A stretch of 64,000 bases of DNA from Thermanaeromonas sp. C210 (GCF_013167955.1 NZ_BLWF01000002.1:124001-188000); one strand, 5' to 3'. Shown: positions 1 through 9,163, counted from the first letter of the stretch. A program made the numbers and translations. Notes: generated by a model not told the origin, from the sequence alone.

Positions 1-641
1 TCGGCCCGGGAAAAGGTACTCCCTTCCGCCGTGCCCTGGACTTCCACTAGCTGGCCGCCTCCGGTCATGACCACGTTCATATCCACCTGGGCCATGGCAT
101 CCTCCTCAAAGGCCAGGTCTAGAAGGAGCTCTCCTCCCACTATGCCCACACTAGTAGCGGCCAGAAAATCCCGGACCGGCAGGTGGGGAATTACGCCGGC
201 TTCTTGGAGCCCATGCAGGGCCCCCACCAAGGCCACAAATCCCCCGGTAATGGCCGCGGTCCTGGTGCCCCCATCGGCTTGAAGCACATCGCAGTCCACC
301 CAAATGGTCCTCTCCCCTAAAAGGCCTAGGTCGACCACACTTCGAAGGGCGCGGCCGATGAGGCGCTGGATTTCATGGGTCCGGCCGCTAACCCTCCCCT
401 TGGCCGCTTCGCGGACCGTCCTTTCCTTAGTGGACCGGGGCAGGAGGGAATATTCGGCTGTTATCCATCCCCTTCCCGAACCCTTTAGGAAGGGCGGCAC
501 TTTTTCTTCTACGCTGGCACTGCACAAAACCCAGGTTTCTCCCAGGGTGATTAGAGCCGAACCCTCTGCGTATTTGAGGTAGCCGGGTTCGATGTTCACC
601 GGTCGCAGTTCCCGGGCTCCCCGGCCGTCCCTTCTAATCAT
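1..641 (-). CDS. rph: Ribonuclease PH, 3' end cut by the window edge
   Basis: Phosphorolytic 3'-to-5' exoribonuclease that trims tRNA 3' ends. Translation from an ATG at 641 begins [20 protein letters not shown], the typical RNase PH start, and continues with the family blocks [49 protein letters not shown] and [20 protein letters not shown]. About 213 codons are visible of the usual 240-250; the C-terminus lies off the window. An AAAGGTGATG ribosome site precedes the ATG. It lies 27 bp downstream of murI on the same strand, so the two are probably co-transcribed. The family assignment is secure. Confidence 0.95.
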   Translation of the reverse strand, partial: MIRRDGRGARELRPVNIEPGYLKYAEGSALITLGETWVLCSASVEEKVPPFLKGSGRGWITAEYSLLPRSTKERTVREAAKGRVSGRTHEIQRLIGRALRSVVDLGLLGERTIWVDCDVLQADGGTRTAAITGGFVALVGALHGLQEAGVIPHLPVRDFLAATSVGIVGGELLLDLAFEEDAMAQVDMNVVMTGGGQLVEVQGTAEGSTFSRA

Positions 642-668
642 GCCCCCTCATCACCTTTCTCCTGCAGG

Positions 669-1478
669 TCAGTCCAGGAGCTTGACGCGGCGCGCAGCCT
701 TGAGCTCCGGCCAGCCCACCAGTTTTTGAGCCACCTGGCGAAAACTTTCTGCCGAACCGCTCACTAAAAAGGTATGGGCCTGGGAGCCGTGAACACAGCG
801 CAGGCCACCGTGCCGCTCGAGGAGGTCACCCAGTTCCCGGGCGGTACTCGCCGCCGGATCTACTAAAGTTACCCCTTCTCCCGCCACCTCATGGATTACC
901 GGTGCTAAAAAGGGATAATGGGTGCACCCCAAAAGGAGCGTATCGATACCCTCCTTCACCAGGGGCTCTACATATTCGGCCACCGCCTGGCGAGCCTCCG
1001 GCCCCTCCACTCTCCCCGCTTCCACCAGGGGTACCAGGCGGGGACACGCCTGGGGATAAACCTTCAGGCGGGGTTCCAGGGATTGAAGCAATCGGGCATG
1101 GATGCCACTGGCAATGGTAGCTTCCGTGGCCAGCACGCCGATACGGCCGCTACGGGTCACTGCCAGGGCTTCCCGGACCCCGGGTTCAATGACCCCGATA
1201 ATGGGGACGCTATATTTATTTTTTAGATAGTCTAAGGCTATAGCAGAAGTAGTATTGCAAGCATCAACTATCGCTTTAACCCCTTGCTCCACCAGATAGG
1301 ACACAATGGCATCGGCATAGGCTATCAGCTCCTCTACCTTTTTGGAGCCGTACGGTACGTGAGCCGTGTCACCGTAGTAAATGATAGTTTCTGCAGGAAG
1401 CTGGCGAACTATTTCCCGGACTACAGTTAACCCGCCGACCCCGGAATCAAACACACCCACCGGCTGTTCTGGCAGCAC
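669..1478 (-). CDS. murI: Glutamate racemase
   Basis: Cytoplasmic cofactor-independent racemase that makes D-glutamate for peptidoglycan. The 269-residue product has the family length. It carries the N-terminal GVFDSGVGGLTV block, the first catalytic cysteine in DACNTTSA (Cys74) and the second in LLLGCTHYP (Cys185). The start is GTG at 1478: a GGAG motif lies ten bases upstream, while the nearby ATG is out of frame. rph follows after 27 bp, which suggests a two-gene transcript. All catalytic residues are present. Confidence 0.96.
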   Translation of the reverse strand: MLPEQPVGVFDSGVGGLTVVREIVRQLPAETIIYYGDTAHVPYGSKKVEELIAYADAIVSYLVEQGVKAIVDACNTTSAIALDYLKNKYSVPIIGVIEPGVREALAVTRSGRIGVLATEATIASGIHARLLQSLEPRLKVYPQACPRLVPLVEAGRVEGPEARQAVAEYVEPLVKEGIDTLLLGCTHYPFLAPVIHEVAGEGVTLVDPAASTARELGDLLERHGGLRCVHGSQAHTFLVSGSAESFRQVAQKLVGWPELKAARRVKLLD

Positions 1479-1694
1479 CCTTGTTCATCTCCTTCGTAAG
1501 ATACACCCCTTCTACGACGACTGGTGTTAAATCTTTTACTATATATGTAAGTATTGCCGTCCGTAGCACCCGTTCACCGGTGCACCTAAGCCATTCTAGC
1601 AGAGAAAACAAAGGCTGACAAGGAAGCTGCCAGGTGAGGCATCTGCGTTGTGGCCGATTTTTTAGAAGGCCTTGACATAATCTTACAGAAGCAA

Positions 1695-1711
1695 CCCTAT
1701 AATTAATAGGG
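1695..1711. repeat. Short palindrome in the murI-IS intergenic gap
   Basis: CCCTAT, a 5-nt centre and ATAGGG form a perfect 6-bp inverted repeat that includes the sequence TATAAT (1698-1703). A TTGACA lies upstream at 1672-1677, but the gap between the two hexamers is 20 nt, longer than a normal promoter. The palindrome could be an operator or a weak hairpin. Nothing else is recognisable between murI and the IS element. Confidence 0.3.
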
Positions 1712-1826
1712 TAGGCGCCTCAGGAATATAAAAAGCCTTAAGGAGATGGCAAGCGTTGGTAAAATAACCCCAAAAAGGGTATATTACTTCTTCTACCACC
1801 CTTTATGGTAGTATCTACCACTTAAT

Positions 1827-3155
1827 TTAGGCTGCCTTTACTAAACTGCGTAGGTTTTCTCCTTTCTTTTCTCGTATCCTCCCTAGCGCCATGGCCAGCA
1901 TCACCGCTAACGCTAGAGCGCATGTTAAACTCATCTTCTTTAATCCTCGAATAAAGTGTTGCTCAAAACCAAAACTCTGGTCTAATCGGCTGTTTACTCG
2001 CTCCACCGCTGTACGCTTCTTGTAAAGTTCCTCCCAGCGGTAGCTGGAACGTGCTAGCGGCGTGAACACCCTCCGGTCTTCCTTAAGGGGTATCCGAATA
2101 CTGCTCTTAACCGGACATTTATCTATTCCCTTGCATCTTAACCCATAATGCCTGGCCGGACAGCGGTATTTTAATGTTTCCCGGTCCTTCTCAAATCCTC
2201 CATAGGCCATCTCCCTCTTTATCCCCGTCTCCGGACAGTAACAGTATACTTTCCCCTTATAGTCGTATACTACGCTCTCCTGCCCCGCTATTAGTTTAGT
2301 TTCTTCCCCGTCTTTCCATTGGTTCCTTATGTCTATGACCGGCTTTATTTGATACTCTTCCCATAGCTCGATGATTAGTTCTGTGGAGTCGTAGGCCTTG
2401 TCTGCTGTAAGATATTTAATCCTTTCAAAGGTCCCCGGTGCCTTCTCTTTTACCCTCTCCAGAAGCTTGGGCGCCTCTTTTACTTCGCTCGCCGACGCCT
2501 TGGTAACTTTAAACCCTAGAGGCAGTTCGTATAGGGCATCTACTATTAGGTGCAGCCGAAATCCAAACCATTTCACTACTTTTTCCCACTGGCTGCCGTC
2601 TTCCCTCTTACCCCGGTAAACCTTACACCCCCAGTCTGCATCTTGTTCCCGCCGACCGTCAGGTCTAAGCTCCCCCACTTTTTCCTTCTTCCTCCCACGA
2701 CTTAAGCTCGCCAAGGCTTTGCCGTCTATGGCCGCTACTTCTCCAAAACCCGGTAGTTCCTCCCTTAGCTCCTCTACCAGCCGGTAAAATATTTCTTCGA
2801 CCTTCTCTTCTTTCTTAAGCAGTTTCCCCAAAAACCGGCTGTATACCCATGACGGCGGTACGGCTTTTTCTCCCTTCGTTAGGTCAAATCCGCATAGCTC
2901 TCGTAATTGGGCATTACGCCAAAGTTCCCGCCTTAAACTTTCTATCGAAGGATGTTGGTATACTATCCCTGCCAGTACAGAGTTCCATACGGCCCTTATG
3001 GGATAGTCATCCCGCCCATTCGCCCGTTCCTTCTCCAGTTCCACCATCAATTCTTCGTCCGGCATGTATTCAAGTACTAGCCTAAGTCGTTCGAGCTCCC
3101 CTAAATTTTCGATTTCCCTCCACCCAAAAAGCCTCTGTTGTGGTATAATAGCCAT
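1827..3155 (-). CDS. IS transposase, DDE (IS4/IS1182-like) family
   Basis: 442-residue transposase, apparently intact. The N-terminal part resembles the helical DUF772-type region. The catalytic core shows the first Asp in VAAIDGKALASLS, the second in LTADKAYDS, and the C-terminal glutamate block YKKRTAVERVNSRLDQ, which fits the Y-(2)-R-(3)-E-(6)-K/R signature of IS4-type enzymes. A cysteine-rich stretch (CYCPETG, CPARHYGLRC, CPVKSS) may bind zinc. The ATG at 3155 has a near-perfect ribosome site, AAAGGAGGG, which lies inside one arm of a 14-bp inverted repeat (3156-3222). Exact IS family is inferred, not checked against ISfinder. Confidence 0.85.
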   Translation of the reverse strand: MAIIPQQRLFGWREIENLGELERLRLVLEYMPDEELMVELEKERANGRDDYPIRAVWNSVLAGIVYQHPSIESLRRELWRNAQLRELCGFDLTKGEKAVPPSWVYSRFLGKLLKKEEKVEEIFYRLVEELREELPGFGEVAAIDGKALASLSRGRKKEKVGELRPDGRREQDADWGCKVYRGKREDGSQWEKVVKWFGFRLHLIVDALYELPLGFKVTKASASEVKEAPKLLERVKEKAPGTFERIKYLTADKAYDSTELIIELWEEYQIKPVIDIRNQWKDGEETKLIAGQESVVYDYKGKVYCYCPETGIKREMAYGGFEKDRETLKYRCPARHYGLRCKGIDKCPVKSSIRIPLKEDRRVFTPLARSSYRWEELYKKRTAVERVNSRLDQSFGFEQHFIRGLKKMSLTCALALAVMLAMALGRIREKKGENLRSLVKAA

Positions 3156-3222
3156 GGATGACCCTCCTTTGTTTGGTTGGTTTGGTCTTACTTAACAGAT
3201 TCGCTCTGAAGGAGGGTCATCC
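3156..3222 (-). promoter_or_regulatory. Inverted repeat masking the transposase ribosome site
   Basis: GGATGACCCTCCTT at 3156-3169 and its exact complement AAGGAGGGTCATCC at 3209-3222 form a perfect 14-bp stem with a 39-nt loop. On the transposase mRNA the inner arm contains the Shine-Dalgarno and ends directly at the ATG. A transcript entering from outside the IS carries both arms and would hide the ribosome site; a transcript starting inside the loop would lack the outer arm. This fits the known protection of IS elements from read-through expression. Confidence 0.65.
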
Positions 3223-3376
3223 TCTTTTTTGGGGTCAATTTTTTAATTCCTTAAACCCAATCCCCCTCAACCCCAACCAAATTCATGCCTTTCCCGGGGT
3301 AAAATTTTTTCCCCCAATCCCTTCATACCTTCACCTTTCTTATTTCCGCGTCAGCGCAGATGGCTCCAGGTAAGGG

Positions 3377-5257
3377 TTATGAATTAAAGTATCTCCTCAA
3401 TCCTTCTAAGATGCCGGCCGCCGCCTTGGCTTGGAAAGCCGGGTCCTTTAATAATTTCTCTTCCCGGGGGTTAGAGATAAAGGCTACTTCCACCAGGGCC
3501 GAAGGCATTTTGGTGTTGCGCAGGACGGAAAAATTAGCTTCCAAAACCCCAATGTCGCGGAGGCCCAGAGCAGCCACCAGGGCATTTTGAATACTGCGGC
3601 CCAGGCGCAGCCGTTCCTCCCTCTGCTGGCCGAGTTCCGTACCGGGTGGAGCATAAACATAGGTGGAAGTCCCTCCTACCTCGGAACTGACAGAGGCATT
3701 GGAGTGGATGCTCAAGAAGACGTCCGCTCCGAGGTCGTTGGCGTAAAAAGCCCGTTCGGCCAGCCTGTAGGGAGTTGATTCGCCTTCGCGCGTGAGGTAT
3801 ACTTTGGCTCCCTCCGACCTTAAGAGATCGGCAAGCTTTAGGGCGATGGCCAGGTTGATGTCCTTTTCTTGAGTGCCCCCCGGCCCGATGGCCCCCGGAT
3901 CCCGCCCCTCAGGGTCGGTACCGTGGCCGGGGTCTAGAACGATCACGGCATTCTTCAAGGAAGGTTGCTCCAGGAAAAACAGCCTTCCTTTGCCTTGCGG
4001 CGCCTCTCCTACCGAAAACTTCAAAGAAGTAGTTAGATCGGCTACTACCCGCACCGTATCGGAGGTAAACTGGCTCATTCTTATCCGGGCCACACCCTTC
4101 GCCCCCACGGGGACCTCGCGCTCATCAAGAGGCACGTCCAGCACGGCGCCCGGAATATCCCATACCAGTCTTTCAGGGTTATACAGCCGCAGGGTCTTGT
4201 AGGTGAAGGCCTGGGTCCCCTGAACCCACAGCTGCAATCCCTCCGCTGTTGTCTTTACTTCTACCCCGGTGATGCGGAGAGACCCTCCGTCGCCCTCCTC
4301 TTCTCCTTTATCACCTTCCCAAGGCTTAAGGGTAACCAGACTGGCCGGTACCCAGCCCTTCAGGCCTGTCTCCAGCTGTACTTGTATCCAGCCCTGCTGC
4401 TCTTCTACCACCCGCAGTTGAGAACCCGCCGGAGCCGTGGCGACCTGGCGGTAAATGGGCCCAGGCCCGGCCAAAACGGCCACCGGTTTGGAGCCTACTA
4501 CGGCAACGTAACTCGTCGGCTTTTCCTCTTGTCCTCCGCTCCCTCCGTCCGAGGGCGGTGGAGTACCCACGGGTTCCACCCAGTCGGCGCTGATCCAGCC
4601 GCGTCCCCCGTCGGAGAGCTGGACTTGATACCAGCCGGGAACCTTACCCAAAACGGGGAGCACCGTGCCTTCTTTAACGGTAAGTAGAGGAGGATCGTAG
4701 GCTGTACTCGGACCGGGACGGATATTCACGTAACTTCCCCGTACTCGCACTTGCTTCACGCTCGTCTGTTCCGGCAGCCAGATCCGCACACTCGAAGAAG
4801 AGGCATCCCAATCCACCTGGGCGCCGAAATTCTCTGCAATAACCCGCACCGGCACCATGGTGGTACCCTGGTGAAGCACCGGCGCCGTGTCCATGGCCAA
4901 GGTCCGGCCGTCCAGCCTGGCCGTCTTCTTACCTATCCACATCTCCAAAACTGTATTACCGTATTCAATTCGGACCTTTTGTTCGCCGGCCACCCAGCCA
5001 ACCTTGGCCTTCATGGCCTCCATGATTATGCGGATGGGTACCATGGTCCGGCCGGCGGTGTCGACATAAGGCGCCACGGCCGGATTAAGTAGCGTTCCGT
5101 TAAAGTACAATTTGACGGTACGGGTGGCTGCTGAAGCCGGCCCCCCGGCGAAAACACCGGCCACCAGCAGAAAGAATAGACTCCACGTCAAAAGGTGCTT
5201 CCAACCTAATCTGACCGGCTGGCGGCAGCCTCCCCTGCTCCGCCCCCGTACAACCAC
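3377..5257 (-). CDS. Secreted N-acetylmuramoyl-L-alanine amidase with CuAO, SH3 and AMIN domains
   Basis: Cell-wall hydrolase cleaving the bond between MurNAc and L-alanine. The 626 residues comprise a signal peptide (about residues 18-43, LTWSLFFLLVAGVFAGGPAS); a copper-amine-oxidase-N-like stalk (about 45-160, repeated TMVPIRII / TMVPVRVI); two bacterial SH3 domains (about 168-232 and 250-315); an AMIN domain (about 325-430); and a C-terminal Amidase_3 domain. Zinc ligands and catalytic Glu are visible as LDPGHG, QEKDINLA, SIHSNAS and SALVEVAFISN. The start is GTG at 5257 behind AAAGGGGAG. A terminator separates it from gerM upstream, so it probably has its own promoter. Could serve sporulation or vegetative wall turnover. 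Confidence 0.93.
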   Translation of the reverse strand: MVVRGRSRGGCRQPVRLGWKHLLTWSLFFLLVAGVFAGGPASAATRTVKLYFNGTLLNPAVAPYVDTAGRTMVPIRIIMEAMKAKVGWVAGEQKVRIEYGNTVLEMWIGKKTARLDGRTLAMDTAPVLHQGTTMVPVRVIAENFGAQVDWDASSSSVRIWLPEQTSVKQVRVRGSYVNIRPGPSTAYDPPLLTVKEGTVLPVLGKVPGWYQVQLSDGGRGWISADWVEPVGTPPPSDGGSGGQEEKPTSYVAVVGSKPVAVLAGPGPIYRQVATAPAGSQLRVVEEQQGWIQVQLETGLKGWVPASLVTLKPWEGDKGEEEGDGGSLRITGVEVKTTAEGLQLWVQGTQAFTYKTLRLYNPERLVWDIPGAVLDVPLDEREVPVGAKGVARIRMSQFTSDTVRVVADLTTSLKFSVGEAPQGKGRLFFLEQPSLKNAVIVLDPGHGTDPEGRDPGAIGPGGTQEKDINLAIALKLADLLRSEGAKVYLTREGESTPYRLAERAFYANDLGADVFLSIHSNASVSSEVGGTSTYVYAPPGTELGQQREERLRLGRSIQNALVAALGLRDIGVLEANFSVLRNTKMPSALVEVAFISNPREEKLLKDPAFQAKAAAGILEGLRRYFNS

Positions 5258-5343
5258 TCCCCTCTCCCCTTTCTGGCAAAACTGGCAACACCAAACTAAT
5301 TCGCTATTTATGTCGACTTTCCTTCCCCCACCAAAATTTATGT

Positions 5344-5374
5344 CAAAAGAAAAAAGAGTGCCTGGGCACTCTTT
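5344..5374 (-). terminator. Rho-independent terminator after the GerM gene
   Basis: On the minus strand AAAGAGTGCC and GGCACTCTTT form a 10-bp stem around a 2-nt loop, followed by a T-rich run. It lies 45 bp past the stop of the GerM-domain gene and upstream of the amidase gene. Confidence 0.85.
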
Positions 5375-5418
5375 CCAGATATTCCCCTATTCCTTTGGCA
5401 AGGCATACGCCCTTTAAA

Positions 5419-6018
5419 TTAATCTGTCTTAATTATGGCCTCATTGCGGGTCATAGCCGAAGATACATCCAGGTGGCCGGCGATGGTCTCTACGTACTGT
5501 CCCTCCACCAGGATTTGCACTTGTTTCACCGTAGGAAACTGGGTCAAAGTGTTGACGATGGAATAAACCGTCAGGCTCTCCCCCAAGGAACCCCCACTGT
5601 GGTTTTCCACCAGCTCCTTGCTGAAATCCACCCTGGCCAGGCCGTCGGGCCGGATGTTGATATCTTTAAGGACGGTCCCTTCAGGAATGGTAGGCAGGAG
5701 TTGAGAACCCGGCGCCGGTCCCTTGATCAATTCCTCTACCGTGGCCCGAGCAATTCCTTCCACTTTAGGAATGAGGCGTTCCTCGGCCACCAGCTTCTGC
5801 CCCGTGGGATCGCTAAAATAAAGTACTACCTTGACGGTGTCCTGGTTTTCCGTCACCTGAGGGCTTTCCGGCTGGCCGAGCTCTTCCTGGGGTGTTTGCA
5901 ACTGAACCTGGGAATCCGGTTGGTCAGCCGTGTCTTTAGATAAGCCGCAACCACTAGATAAAGCCGCCAGAAAGGCACAGAGGAGGCCCGCCGCCAAAGC
6001 TTGAACCTTTCCCCGCAA
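5419..6018 (-). CDS. GerMN-domain lipoprotein (sporulation/germination type)
   Basis: 199-residue lipoprotein. A lipobox LSSGC follows a hydrophobic signal (VQALAAGLLCAFLAAL). After a linker rich in Gln, Asp and Glu, a GerMN domain covers about residues 60-185, with typical blocks VVLYFSDPTGQKLVAEER, RATVEELIKGP and RVDFSKELVENHSGG. GerM-type proteins in Bacillus act in sporulation and germination, probably at the spore envelope; here that role is inferred from the domain. The start is TTG at 6018 with GGAGG upstream. It ends at a strong terminator and lies about 70 bp downstream of hisC. Confidence 0.85.
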   Translation of the reverse strand: MRGKVQALAAGLLCAFLAALSSGCGLSKDTADQPDSQVQLQTPQEELGQPESPQVTENQDTVKVVLYFSDPTGQKLVAEERLIPKVEGIARATVEELIKGPAPGSQLLPTIPEGTVLKDINIRPDGLARVDFSKELVENHSGGSLGESLTVYSIVNTLTQFPTVKQVQILVEGQYVETIAGHLDVSSAMTRNEAIIKTD

Positions 6019-6087
6019 AGAAATCCCTCCTTCCTGCTTCTGCTATTTCATTCATATCCGTGAAAGGAGGGATATATTACTAATTTT

Positions 6088-7206
6088 TTAAGGCACCTCG
6101 GACAAAACCTCCCGCAGGGCGTCAATCAATCGTTGGTTCTGCCGGCGGGTACCGATGGTAATACGGAGGAAGGTTGGGTATCCAAAAATATCTCCGGTAC
6201 GGACGATAACCCCTTTGGCGAGCATTTTCTTAAAAACCTCCCGGCTATCGCGGCCAATATCCACAAAAATGAAGTTGGATTCCGTGGGTACATATTTGAG
6301 GCCTAAGGCCCGGAATTGCTCATAGAGGAATTCCTTGCCTTCGTTGTTGACCTCCCTGCTCTTGCCCACATGATACTCATCCTGGAGGGCGGCCCTGGCC
6401 GCTACCTGGGCCAGAGAATTAACATTAAAGGGCTCCCTAACGCGGTTCAAAGCCTTAATAACTTCCGGGTGAGCGATGCCATACCCCACCCGCAGGCCCG
6501 CCAGGCCGTAAATCTTGGAAAAGGTCCGCAGGACGATGACGTTGGGCCGCCCGTCCCGTACGTAGGCCAGGCTATCGGGATAGGCAGGCGAGGTCACATA
6601 TTCGTAGTAGGCCTCATCCAGTACTACCAGTACATGGGAGGGCACACGGTTCAGAAACACATCCACTTCTTCCTGCGATACAATGGTTCCGGTAGGATTG
6701 TTGGGGTTGCAAAGGAAAACCAGGCGGGTCCGCGGGCCAACGGCCCCTGCCATGGCTTCCAGGTCAAGGCGGAAATCCCGGCAGGGAACCTTCACCGCCC
6801 TCCCTCCCATCACCTGGGCCGCAAATTCATATTCGGAAAAGGTGGGATCGCCTACTATAACTTCGTCCCCGGGATCTACAAAGGCTTCGCCCAGCATTTT
6901 GAGGATTTCATCGGTGCCGTTACCTATAATGAGCTGCTCCTCCGATACCTCCAGCTTGGCCGCCAGGGCTTGCTTCAGGTAATAACAGCTGCCGTCCGGG
7001 TAAAGGTAGATCTTTTCGGCAGCCTCCCGCAGGGCCATAACCGCATCGGGCGAAGGGCCCAAAGGGTTTTCGTTGGAGGCCAGCTTGATCACGTCCTTAA
7101 TGCCCAGCTCTCGCTGCACTTCTTCAATGGGCTTGCCCGGAACATAGGGTTTGATATCCAGGATGGCTTCCCGGCAGGCAGGGTAAGACTTGACCATAAG
7201 GCCCAT
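6088..7206 (-). CDS. hisC: Histidinol-phosphate / aromatic aminotransferase (HisC family)
   Basis: PLP-dependent class I/II aminotransferase. The body opens with IKPYVPGKPIEEVQRELG and has the PLP-lysine block RTFSKIYGLAGLRVGYG, the cofactor motif NPNNPTGT and DEAYYEY, all standard for HisC. An upstream ATG at 7245 lies inside the preceding gene, so the start is placed at the ATG at 7206 behind GGAG, giving 372 residues, the usual length. A further in-frame ATG lies at 7197. It is the last gene of a paaK-ACT-hisC operon without other his genes. HisC homologues often transaminate aromatic amino acids, so an aromatic substrate is at least as likely as histidinol phosphate. Confidence 0.9.
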   Translation of the reverse strand: MGLMVKSYPACREAILDIKPYVPGKPIEEVQRELGIKDVIKLASNENPLGPSPDAVMALREAAEKIYLYPDGSCYYLKQALAAKLEVSEEQLIIGNGTDEILKMLGEAFVDPGDEVIVGDPTFSEYEFAAQVMGGRAVKVPCRDFRLDLEAMAGAVGPRTRLVFLCNPNNPTGTIVSQEEVDVFLNRVPSHVLVVLDEAYYEYVTSPAYPDSLAYVRDGRPNVIVLRTFSKIYGLAGLRVGYGIAHPEVIKALNRVREPFNVNSLAQVAARAALQDEYHVGKSREVNNEGKEFLYEQFRALGLKYVPTESNFIFVDIGRDSREVFKKMLAKGVIVRTGDIFGYPTFLRITIGTRRQNQRLIDALREVLSEVP

Positions 7207-7228
7207 CACTCCCGTCTCCAATTTGCTT

Positions 7229-7660
7229 TTATAATGCGTAGACATTTTCGGCGCTTACCAGTTTAACACCCTTGGCCGATAAGATCTCAATGGCCTTATC
7301 CAGATCTTCTACGCGGAAGATTACCAGGGCGCCGTTTTCGCCTTTGCCGAGAAAGGCGTACAAGTACTCAATATTGATACCCGCTTCCTCCAGGTGGGTC
7401 AGAACACTGCTCAGCCCGCCGGGACGGTCCGGCATCTCTACCCCCAGAACCTCAGTCAAACTTACCGTGAAGCCCCCCTCCCTCAAGGTCCGGTAAGCGG
7501 CCTGAGGATCGTTTACAATGAGGCGCAGGATGCCGAAATCCGACGTATCGGCAATAGATAGGGCCCGAATGTTAATGCCCTTGGAAGCCAGCAGCCTGGT
7601 GACGGCGGCCAGGCGTCCCGATTTGTTCTCCAGGAATACGGACAGTTGTTTGATTTTCAT
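7229..7660 (-). CDS. Tandem ACT-domain protein, amino-acid sensing
   Basis: 143-residue protein made of two ACT domains (about 1-70 and 72-143) and nothing else. The first begins MKIKQLSVFLENKSGRLAAV and the second GVEMPDRPGGLSSVLTHLEE, both with the classic Gly-rich turn that binds amino acids. Such stand-alone proteins accompany phenylacetate-CoA ligase and indolepyruvate oxidoreductase genes in many anaerobes. It sits 11 bp after paaK and 22 bp before hisC, so the three are co-expressed. Its ligand is unknown; an aromatic amino acid is inferred from the neighbours. Confidence 0.9.
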   Translation of the reverse strand: MKIKQLSVFLENKSGRLAAVTRLLASKGINIRALSIADTSDFGILRLIVNDPQAAYRTLREGGFTVSLTEVLGVEMPDRPGGLSSVLTHLEEAGINIEYLYAFLGKGENGALVIFRVEDLDKAIEILSAKGVKLVSAENVYAL

Positions 7661-7671
7661 CTCCGGCCCCC

Positions 7672-8970
7672 CTAAAGTTTTCGCCTATCGATGACCCGTT
7701 TGGCCTTCCCTTCGCTGCGAGCAATGGTTTTAGGTTCCACCAGGGTAACCTTAACGCTGATGCCCAGGGTGCTCTCCAGCTCCTGGCGGAGCCGGTGTTC
7801 CAGGTCCTCCAGCCGGCGTACTTCATCGGAAAACAGGCTTTCGGAAACTTCCACCTGGACTTCCAGGGTATCCAGGCTGCCCTCCCGGTCCACGATGAGC
7901 TGGTAATGGGGCTCCGTTCCCCCTATCTCCAGCAGTACGCTTTCCACCTGGGAGGGGAAAACATTCACCCCGCGGATGATGAGCATATCGTCAGTGCGGC
8001 CGGTAATGCGGGCGATGCGTACCCCCGTTCGCCCACAAGGGCAGTCCCCCGGTAAAAGGGCAGTCACATCCCTGGTGCGGTAACGGATGACGGGTAAAGC
8101 CTCCTTGGTGAGGGAGGTCAGGACCAGTTCCCCCACCTGGCCGGGGCCCAGGGGTTCCCCGGTGGCCGGGTCGATTACTTCGGCTAAGAAGTGATCGCCG
8201 AAGATGTGCAGCCCGTTCTTCTCCTGGCATTCGATGGCCACCCCGGGCCCGATTACTTCGCTAAGCCCGTAGATATCGACTGCACTGATCCCCAGCCGCC
8301 TTTCGATTTCCCGCCGCATACTCTCCGACCAGGGTTCGGCCCCGAAAATTCCGGCCTTCAGCTTGAGTTCCGCGGGATCTATCCCCATTTCCCCTATGAC
8401 CTCGGCAATATGAAGGGCATAGGAAGGAGTGCAGGTTAAAATGGTGCTGCCAAAATCTCGCATAATCATAACCTGGCGTTTAGTGTTGCCGCCCGATATG
8501 GGTATGACCGAAGCACCCAGGCGTTCGGCGCCGTAATGCACACCCAGACCGCCGGTAAACAGGCCGTATCCGTAGGCATTATGGATAATGTCGTTGCGGG
8601 TGGCACCGCCGCACACCAAGGCCCGGGCCATGAGCTCCGCCCACACATCAATATCCCTCCGGGTATAGCCCACCACGGTGGGCTTTCCCGTAGTCCCGGA
8701 AGAAGAATGGATGCGGACGATTTCGCTCATGGGCACGGCAAACATGCCAAAGGGATAGTTTTCCCGCAAATCATCCTTAGTAGTAAAGGGGAGCTTGCGC
8801 AAATCCTCCAGAGTCCTGATATCTCCAGGCTCCAAGCCCTTGGCTTGAAAAGCCCGCCGGTAGTGGGGGACGTTAAGAAAGGCCCTCTCCACCGTTGCCT
8901 TTAGCCTCTCCAGCTGCAACTGCTGCAACTCTTCGGCGGATAAACACTCGTATTTCGGATTCCAGTACAC
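7672..8970 (-). CDS. paaK: Phenylacetate-CoA ligase
   Basis: AMP-forming ligase of the ANL superfamily that activates phenylacetate or another aryl acid to its CoA thioester. Seen: the P-loop-like [16 protein letters not shown], the A5-type motif [16 protein letters not shown], the hinge [17 protein letters not shown] and the C-terminal lysine region [16 protein letters not shown]. The open frame reaches 9030, but a GTG at 8970 behind GGTGGAGG gives the usual N-terminus ([15 protein letters not shown]) and 432 residues, the family length. It heads an operon with an ACT protein and an aminotransferase, consistent with catabolism of aromatic amino acids via aryl acids. The precise aryl substrate is not certain. 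Confidence 0.92.
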   Translation of the reverse strand: MYWNPKYECLSAEELQQLQLERLKATVERAFLNVPHYRRAFQAKGLEPGDIRTLEDLRKLPFTTKDDLRENYPFGMFAVPMSEIVRIHSSSGTTGKPTVVGYTRRDIDVWAELMARALVCGGATRNDIIHNAYGYGLFTGGLGVHYGAERLGASVIPISGGNTKRQVMIMRDFGSTILTCTPSYALHIAEVIGEMGIDPAELKLKAGIFGAEPWSESMRREIERRLGISAVDIYGLSEVIGPGVAIECQEKNGLHIFGDHFLAEVIDPATGEPLGPGQVGELVLTSLTKEALPVIRYRTRDVTALLPGDCPCGRTGVRIARITGRTDDMLIIRGVNVFPSQVESVLLEIGGTEPHYQLIVDREGSLDTLEVQVEVSESLFSDEVRRLEDLEHRLRQELESTLGISVKVTLVEPKTIARSEGKAKRVIDRRKL

Positions 8971-8986
8971 CTTCGGCCCTCCACCA

Positions 8987-9163
8987 CTAACCAATCTCAG
9001 ACGTTCGACTTCTGGTTTTATTAGTTCCACACCCGCGGGCAGTTTCCTGCCGGCTCATAGGTGGACTCCCAAAAATCATGCAAAGGGAAAAAGGTGGCCC
9101 CCAACTCCCCGGGATGAAGGAGAAAACAAGCCAATTATAGAGAGAACGGTTATTAATCTTCAT
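8987..9163 (-). CDS. Possible leader peptide upstream of paaK
   Basis: A 58-codon frame starts at an ATG at 9163 directly behind a very strong ribosome site, GAGGAGGGATTT, and ends 16 bp before the paaK start. The early part contains [17 protein letters not shown], unusually rich in Trp, Tyr and Phe. No homologue is recognised. It could be a real small gene, a leader peptide that couples translation to paaK expression, or chance. A GAAA-capped hairpin (GGCAG/CTGCC) lies within its second half. Confidence 0.3.
   Translation of the reverse strand: MKINNRSLYNWLVFSFIPGSWGPPFSLCMIFGSPPMSRQETARGCGTNKTRSRTSEIG

Larger units (their letters stand above)
1767..3235 (-). mobile_element. Complete insertion sequence, about 1.47 kb, DDE transposase
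   Basis: The element holds one intact transposase gene between short imperfect terminal inverted repeats. The left end reads ACCCCAAAAAGGG (1767-1779); the right end (3221-3235), read on the minus strand, gives ACCCCAAAAAAGAGG. No target-site duplication is obvious in the flanking bases, so the exact ends may be off by a few bases. The element sits between murI and the amidase gene and does not break a recognisable gene. The intact frame and matched ends suggest fairly recent arrival. Confidence 0.8.

Noticed and set aside
1672-1703. TTGACA and TATAAT as a promoter near the IS
   Set aside because: The spacer is 20 nt, too long for sigma-A, and no plus-strand gene follows.
6316-7266. Plus-strand 316-codon frame
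   Set aside because: It lies antisense to hisC, has no recognisable family and arises from GC-biased codon positions.
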